The notes below the pieces were generated by a model. It worked only from the letters and a program-made list of their open reading frames with translations, ran no database searches and was not told the DNA's origin. This document shows, piece after piece, positions 1 through 7,011 of a DNA stretch of 22,744 nucleotides. How positions within the stretch are numbered: the first letter of the stretch is position 1; every line of letters starts with the position of its first letter. Origin of the DNA: an uncultured Myxococcales bacterium (GTDB lineage Bacteria; Myxococcota_A; UBA9042); assembly GCA_903917305.1 (NCBI GenBank), contig CAIXAA010000219.1:1-22744 (forward strand), read 5' to 3'. Both the position numbers and the translations under genes were made by a program.

Positions 1-1
1 C

Positions 2-442
2 CAGGCCTCTTCCGTGTTCACGCAGTGGACGCCCTGGTCGGGGAATGTGCTCGGGCAGCCGGGTCCAGCGCAGACGGGCTGGCCGATGTGGGCCCCGACG
101 CCGCCCGCGCCGCAAGAGCCGCGCGCCGCCGAGTCGGCGGAGCCTGTGCCGCCCTGGGCGCAGCCGTCTCCTGGTCAGTCCCGCCCGGCCCCTGCGCCGG
201 GACCGTGGGCGCAGGCTGCGGGACACCCCAACGCGCAACATGCGGGTTCTGCAGCACCTCCGCCGCCCGCCACCGCGGGTTCCTTCGCTGGACGCGCCGA
301 GCCGCAGCGCGAGGCACCGGCCCCGGCGCCGGCGCGGCGCGACGACGACATTGCTGCACTGCGACAAGAACTGGCCGATCTGCGTGCCAGGATCGCGCCG
401 AAGCCGCGTGCATCGAGCAAGGCAACACCGCGAAAGAAATAG
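2..442 (+). CDS. Pro/Ala-rich coiled-coil protein, 3' part only (possible PHA-granule or PhaE-like protein)
   Basis: The reading frame is open from the window edge and ends at a TAG at 440-442, so the true start lies upstream; the GTG at 14 is only the first start-like codon inside the window. The visible part is dominated by Pro, Ala, Gly and Trp (residues of the type PWAQP and APGPW). It ends with a short heptad-like segment, DDDIAALRQELADLRARI, and a basic tail rich in Lys, Arg and Ser. A C-terminal coiled coil with a basic tail is seen in PHA synthase partner subunits (PhaE) and in granule-associated proteins. The gene lies directly before a phasin and a PhaC synthase, which supports such a role. 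No family-specific motif is visible, so the link rests on position and composition. The phasin gene downstream has its own promoter. Confidence 0.55.
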   Translation, partial: QASSVFTQWTPWSGNVLGQPGPAQTGWPMWAPTPPAPQEPRAAESAEPVPPWAQPSPGQSRPAPAPGPWAQAAGHPNAQHAGSAAPPPPATAGSFAGRAEPQREAPAPAPARRDDDIAALRQELADLRARIAPKPRASSKATPRKK

Positions 443-456
443 CGCTATCCGATAAA

Positions 457-471
457 TGTTGCACTGCAACA
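457..471. promoter_or_regulatory. Perfect 15-bp palindrome, candidate operator of the phasin-phaC operon
   Basis: The sequence reads TGTTGCA-C-TGCAACA, two perfect 7-bp arms around one base. It contains TGC-N3-GCA, the core of the CTGC-N3-GCAG motif bound by the PHA regulator PhaR in Paracoccus. It ends 9 bases before the -35 box at 481. Thirteen bases (456-468) recur in reverse orientation before the SDR-thiolase pair at 6638-6650. The bound protein is unknown and no regulator gene is in the window. Confidence 0.6.
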
Positions 472-480
472 AAGATCACC

Positions 481-509
481 TTGACACTGCGGGCCGAGCG
501 CCCTAGCTT
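481..509 (+). promoter_or_regulatory. Sigma70-type promoter of the phasin-phaC operon
   Basis: A perfect TTGACA at 481-486 is followed, after exactly 17 bases, by TAGCTT at 504-509 (T, A and final T match the -10 consensus). The predicted transcription start is near 516, giving a leader of about 90 bases before the phasin start at 606. The same layout occurs at 15061 and 20511. Confidence 0.6.
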
Positions 510-571
510 GATGACGTGGCCGGGAGACAGTCGTCTTCAGGCCAGGCCACTTCGGCCACCATGTCATCAAG
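507..571. repeat. Long interrupted inverted repeat at the phasin promoter and leader
   Basis: The left arm CTTGATGAC-GTGGCC (507-521) is complementary to GGCCAC (554-559) plus GTCATCAAG (563-571), with only three bases (560-562) bulged on the right: 15 paired bases in all. Inside the loop a second small stem can form between 523-528 and 533-538 around AGTC. The left arm overlaps the proposed -10 box, so the structure might act as DNA (two binding half-sites or a cruciform), or as RNA when transcription reads through from upstream. Confidence 0.5.
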
Positions 572-605
572 TTCGGGCCAACGCCCGCGGTGCAAGGAGA
601 GTCCC

Positions 606-980
606 ATGGCAGACAAGACCGTTTCGCAGGTGCAGCAATCGACTTCGCAGACGCAGCAAACCGCTGAGGAGCCCCGCGCTCGCACGGTGGCGGGCGACGC
701 GTGGGCGCGCATGAACGAGACCTACGCTTCGACGACCGCTCCGTTCGTCTCCCAGTACAAGCGCATGATGGATGAGCAGTTTGGGCGCATCTCCGGTCTG
801 CAGGCCGAGTTCGTGCGGCACGAGACGCAGGGCGTCGACCAGGCGCTCGCGGCCGTCGACGAGATGGCGCGCCTGAGCAAGGCCGGCATCCAGTGGTACG
901 TCACGATGACGGCGCAGAGCCGCCAGATGATGATGGATGCCGCGCGCCGTTCCACCGACTTCATCACCCCGGCGGTGTAA
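606..980 (+). CDS. Phasin-family protein (PHA granule-associated)
   Basis: A 124-residue, Met- and Gln-rich, probably all-helical protein with no signal peptide. Phasins coat PHA granules, limit their coalescence and affect synthase activity. The N-terminal 25 residues are Gln/Ser/Thr-rich and probably disordered. After that come amphipathic helices, including VSQYKRMMDEQFGRISGLQ and a helix around DQALAAVDEMARLSKAG. This organisation and size fit the phasin_2-type families. The ATG at 606 is chosen because AAGGAGA lies at 594-600; the frame is open further upstream but without a better ribosome site. PhaC begins one base after this stop codon, so the two are almost certainly co-transcribed and translationally coupled. 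The assignment rests on helix pattern, size and neighbour. A PhaE-like short subunit for the class III-type PhaC next door cannot be excluded. Confidence 0.75.
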   Translation: MADKTVSQVQQSTSQTQQTAEEPRARTVAGDAWARMNETYASTTAPFVSQYKRMMDEQFGRISGLQAEFVRHETQGVDQALAAVDEMARLSKAGIQWYVTMTAQSRQMMMDAARRSTDFITPAV

Positions 981-981
981 C

Positions 982-1977
982 ATGTGGGCGGTCGCGCAAC
1001 CTGTTCTGGCGCAGACGCCCAAGGACACCGTGTTCGCGGATGGCACCGCTCGGCTCTACCGTTTCCGCGGTACGGGCCGGGCGGCGTCGCCGCGACAACT
1101 GCCGGTGCTCCTGGTTCCGTCGCTGATCAACCGCTGGTATGTCCTTGATCTTCGGCCGGGTTCCAGCCTGGCCGAGGCCTTGGTGGCCAGTGGCCTGGAC
1201 GTCTTCTGTCTCGACTGGGGCGAACCCGAGGCTGAAGACCGCTACATCACTTGGGAAGACGTCGTCGATCGCCTCGCACGGGTCGGGCGGCAAGTGCTGC
1301 GCATTTCCGGCGCGAAGCGCTACGGCCTCCTGGGCTATTGCATCGGCGGCACGTTGTCGGCGATTCATGCTGCACTGCACCAAGACGAAGTGGCGGCGCT
1401 CATCAACCTTGCCGGCCCCTTTGACTTCACGCAGATCGGCAAGCTTGGCCGCATGACGGATCCGCGCTGGTTCGACGGCGATGCCATTGCAGGTGCCGGC
1501 AACATGAGCGCTGCGCAGATGCAACAGGGCTTCCAGTCGCTGCGGCCGACGGCGACGCTCTCGAAGCACGTCGCGATGGCGGATCGCGCCCACGATCCGA
1601 TCGCCCGCGAGGCGCTTGTCGCGCTCGACACCTGGGCGAGCGACAACATCCCGTTCCCGGCGGCGGCGTACGCGACGTGGATCCGCGAGTTCTACCAGCA
1701 GAATCTGTTGGTTCAGGGCGAGCACCACGTGCACGGCCGGCGGGTCGACCTGGCGGCGATCCACAGCCCCCTGCTGACCGTCGTGACGGCGCGGGACGAG
1801 ATCTGCCCGCCCGAAGCGGCGTTGGGCCTCGATCGCGTCGTGAGCAGCGCGGACAAGAGGACGGTCGTCGTCCCCGGGGGCCATGTCGGCGCCGTGGTCG
1901 GCAAGACCGCGAGAACACACCTGTACCCGGAGATCGGTCGTTGGCTGGCCGAGCGGCTGCATGGCTTGGAGGACTAG
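982..1977 (+). CDS. phaC: Poly(3-hydroxyalkanoate) synthase PhaC, class III-like
   Basis: Polymerises (R)-3-hydroxyacyl-CoA into PHA at the granule surface. The 331-residue length fits the short class III PhaC subunit (about 355) rather than class I/II enzymes (about 560-590). The alpha/beta-hydrolase fold carries the PHA-synthase lipase-like box GYCIGG with nucleophile Cys120, the family signature LDWGEP at 78-82, catalytic Asp272 in ARDEICPP, and catalytic His301 in PGGHVGAVVG. The ATG at 982 follows the phasin stop by one base, which indicates coupling; an in-frame upstream ATG at 937 would overlap the phasin gene and is less likely. Class III synthases need a PhaE partner. Candidates here are the truncated coiled-coil protein at the window start or the phasin-like protein itself. 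An SDR gene stump follows directly, as if a reductase gene once completed the operon. Confidence 0.93.
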   Translation: MWAVAQPVLAQTPKDTVFADGTARLYRFRGTGRAASPRQLPVLLVPSLINRWYVLDLRPGSSLAEALVASGLDVFCLDWGEPEAEDRYITWEDVVDRLARVGRQVLRISGAKRYGLLGYCIGGTLSAIHAALHQDEVAALINLAGPFDFTQIGKLGRMTDPRWFDGDAIAGAGNMSAAQMQQGFQSLRPTATLSKHVAMADRAHDPIAREALVALDTWASDNIPFPAAAYATWIREFYQQNLLVQGEHHVHGRRVDLAAIHSPLLTVVTARDEICPPEAALGLDRVVSSADKRTVVVPGGHVGAVVGKTARTHLYPEIGRWLAERLHGLED

Positions 1978-1993
1978 TCATGAATCTCGCGGA

Positions 1994-2116
1994 GCGACGA
2001 CTCCGGTGGGCCGCATCGTCACGCCGGAGGACATCTGGCAGGGCGTGAAGTTCTGCTTGGAATGCGACTACTTCAACTCGCGCACCATCGACGTCGACGG
2101 CGGCGTCGGGTTCTAG
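1994..2116 (+). pseudogene. 3' remnant of a short-chain dehydrogenase/reductase gene
   Basis: The frame ending at TAG 2114-2116 encodes VGRIVTPEDIWQGVKF (from GTG 2006), then a segment ending RTIDVDGGVGF. This is the C-terminal end of classical FabG/PhaB-type SDRs: the GR-x-x-x-PEDI helix followed by the T-x-DVDGG strand that closes the fold. Nothing of the Rossmann part (TGxxxGxG, NNAG, YxxxK) is present; upstream sequence is the PhaC coding region. An ATG at 1980 in another frame (MNLAERR...) could be the old start, joined by an internal deletion to the last 36 or so codons. The stump differs from the intact SDR at 5710-6501 and is therefore not a duplicate of it. A 3-ketoacyl-CoA reductase after phaC would fit a typical PHA operon. 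An assembly error is the alternative explanation. Confidence 0.75.
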
Positions 2117-2148
2117 AGATCCAGCAGCCACATCGCACGTCCAAGCTG

Positions 2149-2166
2149 TGGCGCGCTACCGCGCCA
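2149..2166 (+). terminator. GC-rich hairpin between the phaC operon and the small lipoprotein gene
   Basis: TGGCGCG (2149-2155) pairs perfectly with CGCGCCA (2160-2166) around the loop CTAC. No T-run follows, so it is not a classical intrinsic terminator. It ends 6 and 15 bases before two possible starts of the lipoprotein gene and could instead affect that gene's translation. Confidence 0.35.
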
Positions 2167-2181
2167 TGGAGAATGGAGACC

Positions 2182-2409
2182 ATGCGTAAGCTGTTGTTGC
2201 TCGCGACGTTCCTGTGCGCGGGCGTGGCGATGGTGGGCTGCAAGCGCGGAGAGACGCCGGAAGCGCCGGCCGTGCAGGAGCCGAATCCCGTGTTGGCAGA
2301 GCCGGCTCCCGCCGGTGCCGCAGATGCTGCTGCGGAGCCGGCGGCTGTCTCGCCGACCGCTGCTCCGGCGCCGGTCGCGCCAGTCGCGGCCGCCAAGGAC
2401 GCCGTCTAG
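2182..2409 (+). CDS. Small Ala/Pro-rich lipoprotein
   Basis: A 75-residue protein with a basic start (MRKLLLL), a hydrophobic stretch and a lipobox-like AMVGC with the acylated Cys at position 20. The mature part starts KRGETPEAP and is almost only Ala, Pro, Glu and Val, so it is probably a flexible, surface- or periplasm-exposed tail without a folded domain. The start at 2182 gives the most typical signal peptide; an in-frame ATG at 2173 would add only MET and has a comparable GGAG upstream, so translation start is uncertain by three codons. It may be read from the phaC promoter, but a hairpin at 2149-2166 separates it from the SDR stump. Function unknown; small lipoproteins of this composition are common in myxobacteria. 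Confidence 0.65.
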   Translation: MRKLLLLATFLCAGVAMVGCKRGETPEAPAVQEPNPVLAEPAPAGAADAAAEPAAVSPTAAPAPVAPVAAAKDAV

Positions 2410-2422
2410 GTCGTGGCACCAA

Positions 2423-2470
2423 GGCCAGCGGTCGGAACGCCTTTGATTACAGGCGTTTCGGCCGCTGGCT
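2423..2470. terminator. Strong bidirectional hairpin between convergent genes
   Basis: Left arm 2425-2442 and right arm 2451-2468 pair over 18 positions with two G-U wobbles (CCAGCGG...AACGCCT against AGGCGTT...CCGCTGG). Two more pairs outside extend the stem to 2423-2470; the loop is TTGATTAC. It lies exactly between the lipoprotein stop (2409) and the transporter stop on the other strand (2474), so it can serve both. No clear T-run follows on either strand. Confidence 0.7.
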
Positions 2471-2473
2471 GAG

Positions 2474-3778
2474 CTACACGAACAGCCCCGCCAATCCACC
2501 GGTCATGTAGCCGACGACCGAGCCGCCGAGCATCGCGCGCACGCCGAGCGTGGCCAGATCGCGTCTGCGCTCGGGCGCCATGCCGGCGATGCCGCCGATC
2601 TGGATGGCAATGCTGGAGAAGTTGGCGAAGCCGCACAGCGCGTAGGCGGTGATGATGGTGGCGCGGTCGCTCAGCGGGTGGCTCGTCGCGAGGTTCTTGG
2701 CGAGATCCAGGTAAGCCACGAATTCATTCAGAACAATCTTGACGCCGAGCAGGGAGCCGACCTCCATCGACTCGCTGCTGTCGACGCCCATCAGCCACGC
2801 GACCGGCGAGAGCACCCAGCCGAAGATCTGCTGCAGCGTGACGTGGTGGATGCCGGCCAGGTCGAGCACCCAGCCCAGACCGGCGTTGACGAGGGCGACC
2901 AGCGCGATGAAGGCGATGAGCATGCCGGCCACATTCAGCGTCAGCATCATGCCTTCCGAAGCGCCCGCCGCGGCGGCATCGATGAGGTTCTCGTGGATGC
3001 GCGGCACTTCGATGCGGGCGTCGGGGCGCGTCTCTGGGATCTCGGTCTCTGGCAGCAACAGCTTGGAGACGAGCACGGTGGCCGGTGCCGCCATGATCGA
3101 CGCGGCCAGCAAGTGCCCGGCGATGTTGGGAAAGCGCGAGTGGAGCATGCCGACGTAGGCCGCGAGCACGCCTCCCGCGACGGTGCCGAAGCCGCCGACC
3201 ATGATGCAGTGCAGCTCCGAGCGCGTGGCCTTGGCGAGGAAGGGGCGGACCATGAGCGGCGCTTCGGTCTGGCCCAAGAAGATGTTGCCGACGGTGGAGA
3301 GCGACTCGGCGCCGGAGGTGCCCATGAACTTCGCCATGAAGCGCGCGAAGAAGCGGACGATCTTCACCATGATGCCGCTGTGGTAGCCGACGGCCATGAG
3401 CGACGAGAAGAACAGGATGGTCGGCAGGACCGAGAAGGCGACGACCGCGGTGCCGTTGATGAGGTCGCCGAACAGGAAGCGTGCGCCTTCGTTGGAGAAG
3501 TTCATGAGCGCCACGAAGGCGTCGTTGACCCACGTGAAAAAGCGGTTGGCAGCTGGGGACTTGAGAACGAGGGCGGCGAAGACGAGCTGGGCAGTCACGC
3601 CGGTGATGACGATGCGCCACGGGAAGCGTTGGCCGGGCTTGCGTTCGCGAAAGACCCAGCACAGGGCGATCATGAGGACGAGGCCGAGCACGGCCTGGAG
3701 GCGCGAGGCGATGTCGCCGCCGGAGGCCTGGTTGGAGAGGTGGACGGCGACGGGGGCGATGGCGGCGGGGACGGGCAT
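2474..3778 (-). CDS. Concentrative nucleoside transporter (CNT/NupC family)
   Basis: A 434-residue inner-membrane symporter that takes up nucleosides with H+ or Na+. Family signatures are clear: GQTEAPL at 169-175, GVKIVLNEFVAY at 345-356, and GFANFSSIAIQIGG at 383-396. These hold the substrate- and cation-binding residues (Gln/Glu of QTEAP, Asn/Glu of NEF, and the Phe/Ser of the third motif). The N-terminus contains the first membrane helix (about 29-43), followed by the charged RERKPGQRF loop, and the length is typical for NupC/NupX proteins. The start at 3778 has an AGGA-type ribosome site seven bases upstream on the minus strand. The gene is alone on its strand here: upstream is a 218-base spacer to the small membrane protein gene, and downstream the shared hairpin at 2423-2470. 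Substrate range cannot be read from the sequence. Confidence 0.95.
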   Translation of the reverse strand: MPVPAAIAPVAVHLSNQASGGDIASRLQAVLGLVLMIALCWVFRERKPGQRFPWRIVITGVTAQLVFAALVLKSPAANRFFTWVNDAFVALMNFSNEGARFLFGDLINGTAVVAFSVLPTILFFSSLMAVGYHSGIMVKIVRFFARFMAKFMGTSGAESLSTVGNIFLGQTEAPLMVRPFLAKATRSELHCIMVGGFGTVAGGVLAAYVGMLHSRFPNIAGHLLAASIMAAPATVLVSKLLLPETEIPETRPDARIEVPRIHENLIDAAAAGASEGMMLTLNVAGMLIAFIALVALVNAGLGWVLDLAGIHHVTLQQIFGWVLSPVAWLMGVDSSESMEVGSLLGVKIVLNEFVAYLDLAKNLATSHPLSDRATIITAYALCGFANFSSIAIQIGGIAGMAPERRRDLATLGVRAMLGGSVVGYMTGGLAGLFV

Positions 3779-3996
3779 GTGGGTTCCTGAGGCGCGAGGC
3801 GGGCCGGCGCGAGAGGCGAGAGTGAAGCGGAAAGCTTGGGTTGGCGCAACTGCAAAGCTGGGTCGGGCTGCGGCTCCGGCGCCTGACCGAAGATCGGGCG
3901 GCGCCGCGGACCCGGCAACTTCAAGCCCGAGCAGGGCTCTGCGTCCAGCTGCAAGACGACGGCTCGAAGCCGATGGAAGTCACGGGCGCCTTGCGC

Positions 3997-4260
3997 TCAC
4001 AAGTCCGTGCGCCACTTGCGCCGACCGGTCTGCGGATCGAGACCCACGGCAGTCGCTTCGGGCAGGCTCCCCACCGCCACCCCGCTGACGATGCCGGACG
4101 AAGTGACCACCGCGCAGCTCAGCGCGCCGGGCCAGTGGCGGTTGCACCAGTAGCGCCAGCCGGTCAAGGCGGCGAACGTGCCGCCAAGCAGGCCGATCAC
4201 GAGCAGCGCGATGAGGCCCCACGACTTGCCTTTGTCGGATCCGGTGCCGCGTTCACGCAT
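3997..4260 (-). CDS. Small single-helix membrane protein with a PQQ-repeat-like C-terminus
   Basis: An 87-residue protein. Residues 1-13 are charged (MRERGTGSDKGKS), 15-35 form one membrane helix (GLIALLVIGLLGGTFAALTGW), then comes a short domain with Cys39 and Cys49 (about ten residues apart, possibly a disulfide if outside the membrane). The end, GLDPQTGRRKWRTDL, resembles one strand of a PQQ-type beta-propeller repeat (usually LDxxTGxxxW). With the positive N-terminus the C-terminal part would face the periplasm. It lies downstream of the SDR-thiolase pair on the same strand (171 bases apart) and may be read with it. Function unknown; it could also be a short fragment of a larger propeller protein, although no continuation is seen after its stop codon. 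Confidence 0.55.
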   Translation of the reverse strand: MRERGTGSDKGKSWGLIALLVIGLLGGTFAALTGWRYWCNRHWPGALSCAVVTSSGIVSGVAVGSLPEATAVGLDPQTGRRKWRTDL

Positions 4261-4431
4261 GGGTCAGCCCTCGCTGGACCATCGGACGCTAGCGGCCATG
4301 GGGCCGGCGGTCAAGCTGTCGCCACGCTTGGCGGATCGAGGCCGTACGCCGGCGGACCGCCAGGAGCCAGGACGATGCCAGCCCCAGTCGACGCCGCCAC
4401 CGAGCGGGTGCGCGCCGCGTTCGGGCGCCGC

Positions 4432-5685
4432 CTATTTCACGCGCCGCAGCACGGTCACGCAGTTGGTCACGCCCGAGCCGCCGACGTTGAACGTCACGCC
4501 AATCTTGGGGATCTTGCGCGTCGGGGCAAGGCCAATCGGCTGCTCCATCAGCTGCTTGTACACCAGCGCGTGCATCGAAGCGCCGGTGGCGCCGACCGGG
4601 TGCCCCTTGGCCTTGAGGCCTCCCGACAGGTTGATGCACACCTTCTCGTCATCGGCGCCGAAGCGCCCGGCCATGTAGTCCTGCCCGGCCGTGCCATCGG
4701 CCGAGAACCCCAGCGCCTCGGTGGTCAGCAACTGATTGATCGTAAAGCAGTCATGCACTTCTGCGATGTCGATGTCGTCCGCCGTCACGCCCGCCTCGCG
4801 GAAGGCCTTGGCGACCGCATCCTTGCCGGCCTCGAGGACCCACTTGTTGGCCCGCAGCGACAGCGGCAGGTGCTCGGCCGAGTGACCGATGCCCGCGATC
4901 TCCACGACCTTGTCGCGCGTCGCCATCGCGTTCGCCGTGCTCGTCAGCACCACGGCCGCCGCGCCGTCCGTCACCAGCGAGCAGTCGTGCAACCGGAGCG
5001 GCGCCGCCACCATCATGTTCGAGCCGCGCCCGCTCTCCGGCAGCGCGAGGATCTCGGCGGCCGTCTTCGGGCCATTGCGCACGTGCGCCAGCGGGTTGTG
5101 CGCCGCGTTGGCGTAGCACGACGCCGCGACGTGCGCGGACTGCTCGCGCCATTGCGTGTCGCTCAGCTGGTAGCGTTCGATGTACGCCTTGGCCAGCTCC
5201 GCGAACAACCCCGGGAAGGTCGCGCCGGTGCCGCCCTCCTCCGGCCAGTACGAGCAGGTCGCCAGCGCGGTGGTCATCGCCTGCGTGTCGAGCAGGTTCA
5301 TCTTCTCGACGCCGACCACCAGCACGTTCTTGAAGCGCCCCGACTCCACGGCGTAGATGGCGTCGTAGATGGCCACCGACGACGACGCGCAGGCCGCCTC
5401 GGTGCGCGTCATCGGCTTCAAGCGCAGCGCCGGGTCGATCATCACGCCGATCGGCGCCACATGCGCCTGGTTCACGAAGCGCGACGGCGCGCAGGCGCCG
5501 ATCCACACCCCGTCGATGTCCTCGGCGGTCAAGCCCGCGTCGGCGATGGCGCCGCGCCCGGCTTCGATGATGAGGTCGTAGAACGACGCCACGTCGGTCT
5601 TCTTCTTGAAGGAGATCATATCTTTGACGTCGACGAGCGATCCGAACTTCGTGTTGTACGCTCCGACGATGCTGACCTTGCTCAT
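4432..5685 (-). CDS. Thiolase-family acyl-CoA acyltransferase (SCP2-type thiolase)
   Basis: A 417-residue thiolase that makes or cleaves 3-ketoacyl-CoA; with the SDR upstream it could supply 3-hydroxyacyl-CoA for PHA or act in fatty-acid breakdown. The nucleophile Cys99 lies in TEAACASSS, His311 and Cys313 in VHDCFT, and His362 in KGHPVGATG; the end has FNVGGSGVTN. The HDCF box places it in the SCP2/archaeal 'acetyl-CoA acetyltransferase' group rather than the classical PhaA group, whose second cysteine sits in a CxG motif near the C-terminus. The ATG at 5685 is chosen because a GGAGAA lies five bases upstream; an ATG six codons earlier lacks such a site. The SDR stop is 24 bases upstream, so the two form an operon driven from the promoter near 6603-6631. 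Substrate chain length is open. Confidence 0.9.
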   Translation of the reverse strand: MSKVSIVGAYNTKFGSLVDVKDMISFKKKTDVASFYDLIIEAGRGAIADAGLTAEDIDGVWIGACAPSRFVNQAHVAPIGVMIDPALRLKPMTRTEAACASSSVAIYDAIYAVESGRFKNVLVVGVEKMNLLDTQAMTTALATCSYWPEEGGTGATFPGLFAELAKAYIERYQLSDTQWREQSAHVAASCYANAAHNPLAHVRNGPKTAAEILALPESGRGSNMMVAAPLRLHDCSLVTDGAAAVVLTSTANAMATRDKVVEIAGIGHSAEHLPLSLRANKWVLEAGKDAVAKAFREAGVTADDIDIAEVHDCFTINQLLTTEALGFSADGTAGQDYMAGRFGADDEKVCINLSGGLKAKGHPVGATGASMHALVYKQLMEQPIGLAPTRKIPKIGVTFNVGGSGVTNCVTVLRRVK

Positions 5686-5709
5686 GGTGCTTCTCCGTTG
5701 CATGTGTGG

Positions 5710-6501
5710 CTACTTGGCCAGACCGTTGGCAATCAGGCCGCCCGTGATCTCGAGGCAGGTCGCGTCGATCGCCTCGTTCTGCGCCGTGTGCATGATGATG
5801 TCCGCGATTTCACTCGGTTCGATGAGGCGGCCGATGTGCACGCCCTGCAGGATCCCAGCGAGCGCGTCCTGGTTCATGCCCTTGACCATCGGTGTGCCGA
5901 CATAGCCCGGCGCCACCGCCACCACGCGGATGTTGCGGATTCCCTTGGAATGGAACTCGCCGGTGAGGATCTTGGGCCACAGCGCGATCGCCGCCTTGGT
6001 CGACGCGTAGTTGAGCTGGCCAATCTGCCCATCCTTGTTCACGGAAGAAATCGGAACAATCAAGCCTTGATAGCCATGGTTGGCCATGCGGATCGCCGCC
6101 TCGCGCACGGTGATGAACGCGCCGACCAGGTTGACGTCGACCACCGCCTTGAACTGGTCGGTCGTCATGGCGCGCTTGACCTTGCCGGTCTCCTTGTCGA
6201 GGTTGATCATCAGGCCGTCCTTGATGATGCCCGCGGAAGCCACGCAGATGTTGAGCTTGCCGTACGTGGAAATGGCGAGATCCATCAAATCAGATACTTG
6301 CACATCACTGGTGACGTTGCAGCGACTCCAGACGACGCTGCCGCCGGCCGCCGTGATCTCGGCCGCGACGCGCTCCAAGCCCTTGGGGTCCATGTCGCCG
6401 AGCACGACCTGCACGCCGCGCGCCGCCATTGATTTGGCGACTGCTTCGCCGATGCCGCTCGCACCACCTGTCACGACTGCCACTGCACCATTGAGTTCCA
6501 T
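5710..6501 (-). CDS. Short-chain dehydrogenase/reductase, probable 3-hydroxyacyl-CoA dehydrogenase
   Basis: A 263-residue classical SDR. The cofactor motif TGGASGIG is at 11-18, a variant of NNAG (VASAG) at 87-91, serines 152/153 in ISSV, and the catalytic pair Tyr165/Lys169 in YASTK. After the second strand it has GDMD (Asp36), an acidic residue that in this family usually favours NAD(H) over NADP(H); classical PhaB uses NADPH, so this may be an HSD10-like oxidising enzyme or an NADH-linked acetoacetyl-CoA reductase. A 14-residue loop with LDKETGKVKRAMT near 101-113 is longer than in minimal FabG. The ribosome site (GAGG and AGGAAG) lies 8-15 bases before the ATG. The gene leads a two-gene operon with the thiolase, and its promoter carries the same TGC-N3-GCA element as phasin-phaC. 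Confidence 0.92.
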   Translation of the reverse strand: MELNGAVAVVTGGASGIGEAVAKSMAARGVQVVLGDMDPKGLERVAAEITAAGGSVVWSRCNVTSDVQVSDLMDLAISTYGKLNICVASAGIIKDGLMINLDKETGKVKRAMTTDQFKAVVDVNLVGAFITVREAAIRMANHGYQGLIVPISSVNKDGQIGQLNYASTKAAIALWPKILTGEFHSKGIRNIRVVAVAPGYVGTPMVKGMNQDALAGILQGVHIGRLIEPSEIADIIMHTAQNEAIDATCLEITGGLIANGLAK

Positions 6502-6602
6502 GGATTGCCTCGCTTCCTGCTGGGGTCGTCCTGCCTGGCGCCCCGGCCAGCCAGGACGGGGCGGCGTGCGGCATCGTTGTGCACCGCAGCACGCTTTGCG
6601 GG

Positions 6603-6631
6603 GATATGCACCTCTATTCGCATGACGTCAA
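6603..6631 (-). promoter_or_regulatory. Probable promoter of the SDR-thiolase operon
   Basis: On the minus strand TTGACG (6631-6626) is followed after 17 bases by CATATC (6608-6603), a weak -10 with ATA matching the consensus. The leader would be about 95 bases. The operator-like element ends two bases upstream of the -35 box, close to the arrangement at 457-486. Confidence 0.45.
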
Positions 6632-6633
6632 GC

Positions 6634-6650
6634 GTTGTGCAGTGCAACAT
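6634..6650. promoter_or_regulatory. Second TGC-N3-GCA element, candidate operator of the SDR-thiolase operon
   Basis: The core TGCA-G-TGCA at 6638-6646 is a perfect palindrome; read on the minus strand, ATGTTGCACTGCA (6650-6638) is identical to 456-468 before the phasin gene. The outer bases are less symmetric than at the first site. Its centre lies near -46 relative to the proposed start, against near -52 at the first promoter. Confidence 0.55.
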
Positions 6651-7011
6651 TGCCACCGGTGGCAAGCGTGCGCTGCTGGCATCGCGACAGGCGATGTGCA
6701 GACAACTCGCTAACATAACAACACTTCAAGCAGCCGCGCCGGCCATGGCATGCCGGCGGCACAGCGCCGGGCGTTGCTGGCCGCGGCGGCGCCGACCGAA
6801 GACGCGCATGCCCTGCCCTGGTGCATGACTTGACAGGCGACTTTCACAGGTGGGCATGACCGCGTCGCGGCACTGCCGGGCGTCGCGCGCCGTTGATCGC
6901 GGCACGAAATGCTGCGGCGCAACATCGCGCGATTGCGGCGGGGGACGGGGACAGCTGCGCGGAGTCCGATAGGGCGTCGGCGCGGACCGCGAAAGGGATG
7001 TGCGCCCGCAG

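Noticed and set aside
3841..6432. 863-codon open frame on the plus strand opposite SDR and thiolase
   Set aside because: It is antisense to two clear genes plus the membrane protein; the translation is His/Arg/Asp-rich mirror sequence with no domain and no ribosome site.
6830..6835. Isolated TTGACA as promoter of the IgGFc-lipoprotein
   Set aside because: No acceptable -10 box at 16-19 bases spacing and almost 400 bases to the gene.
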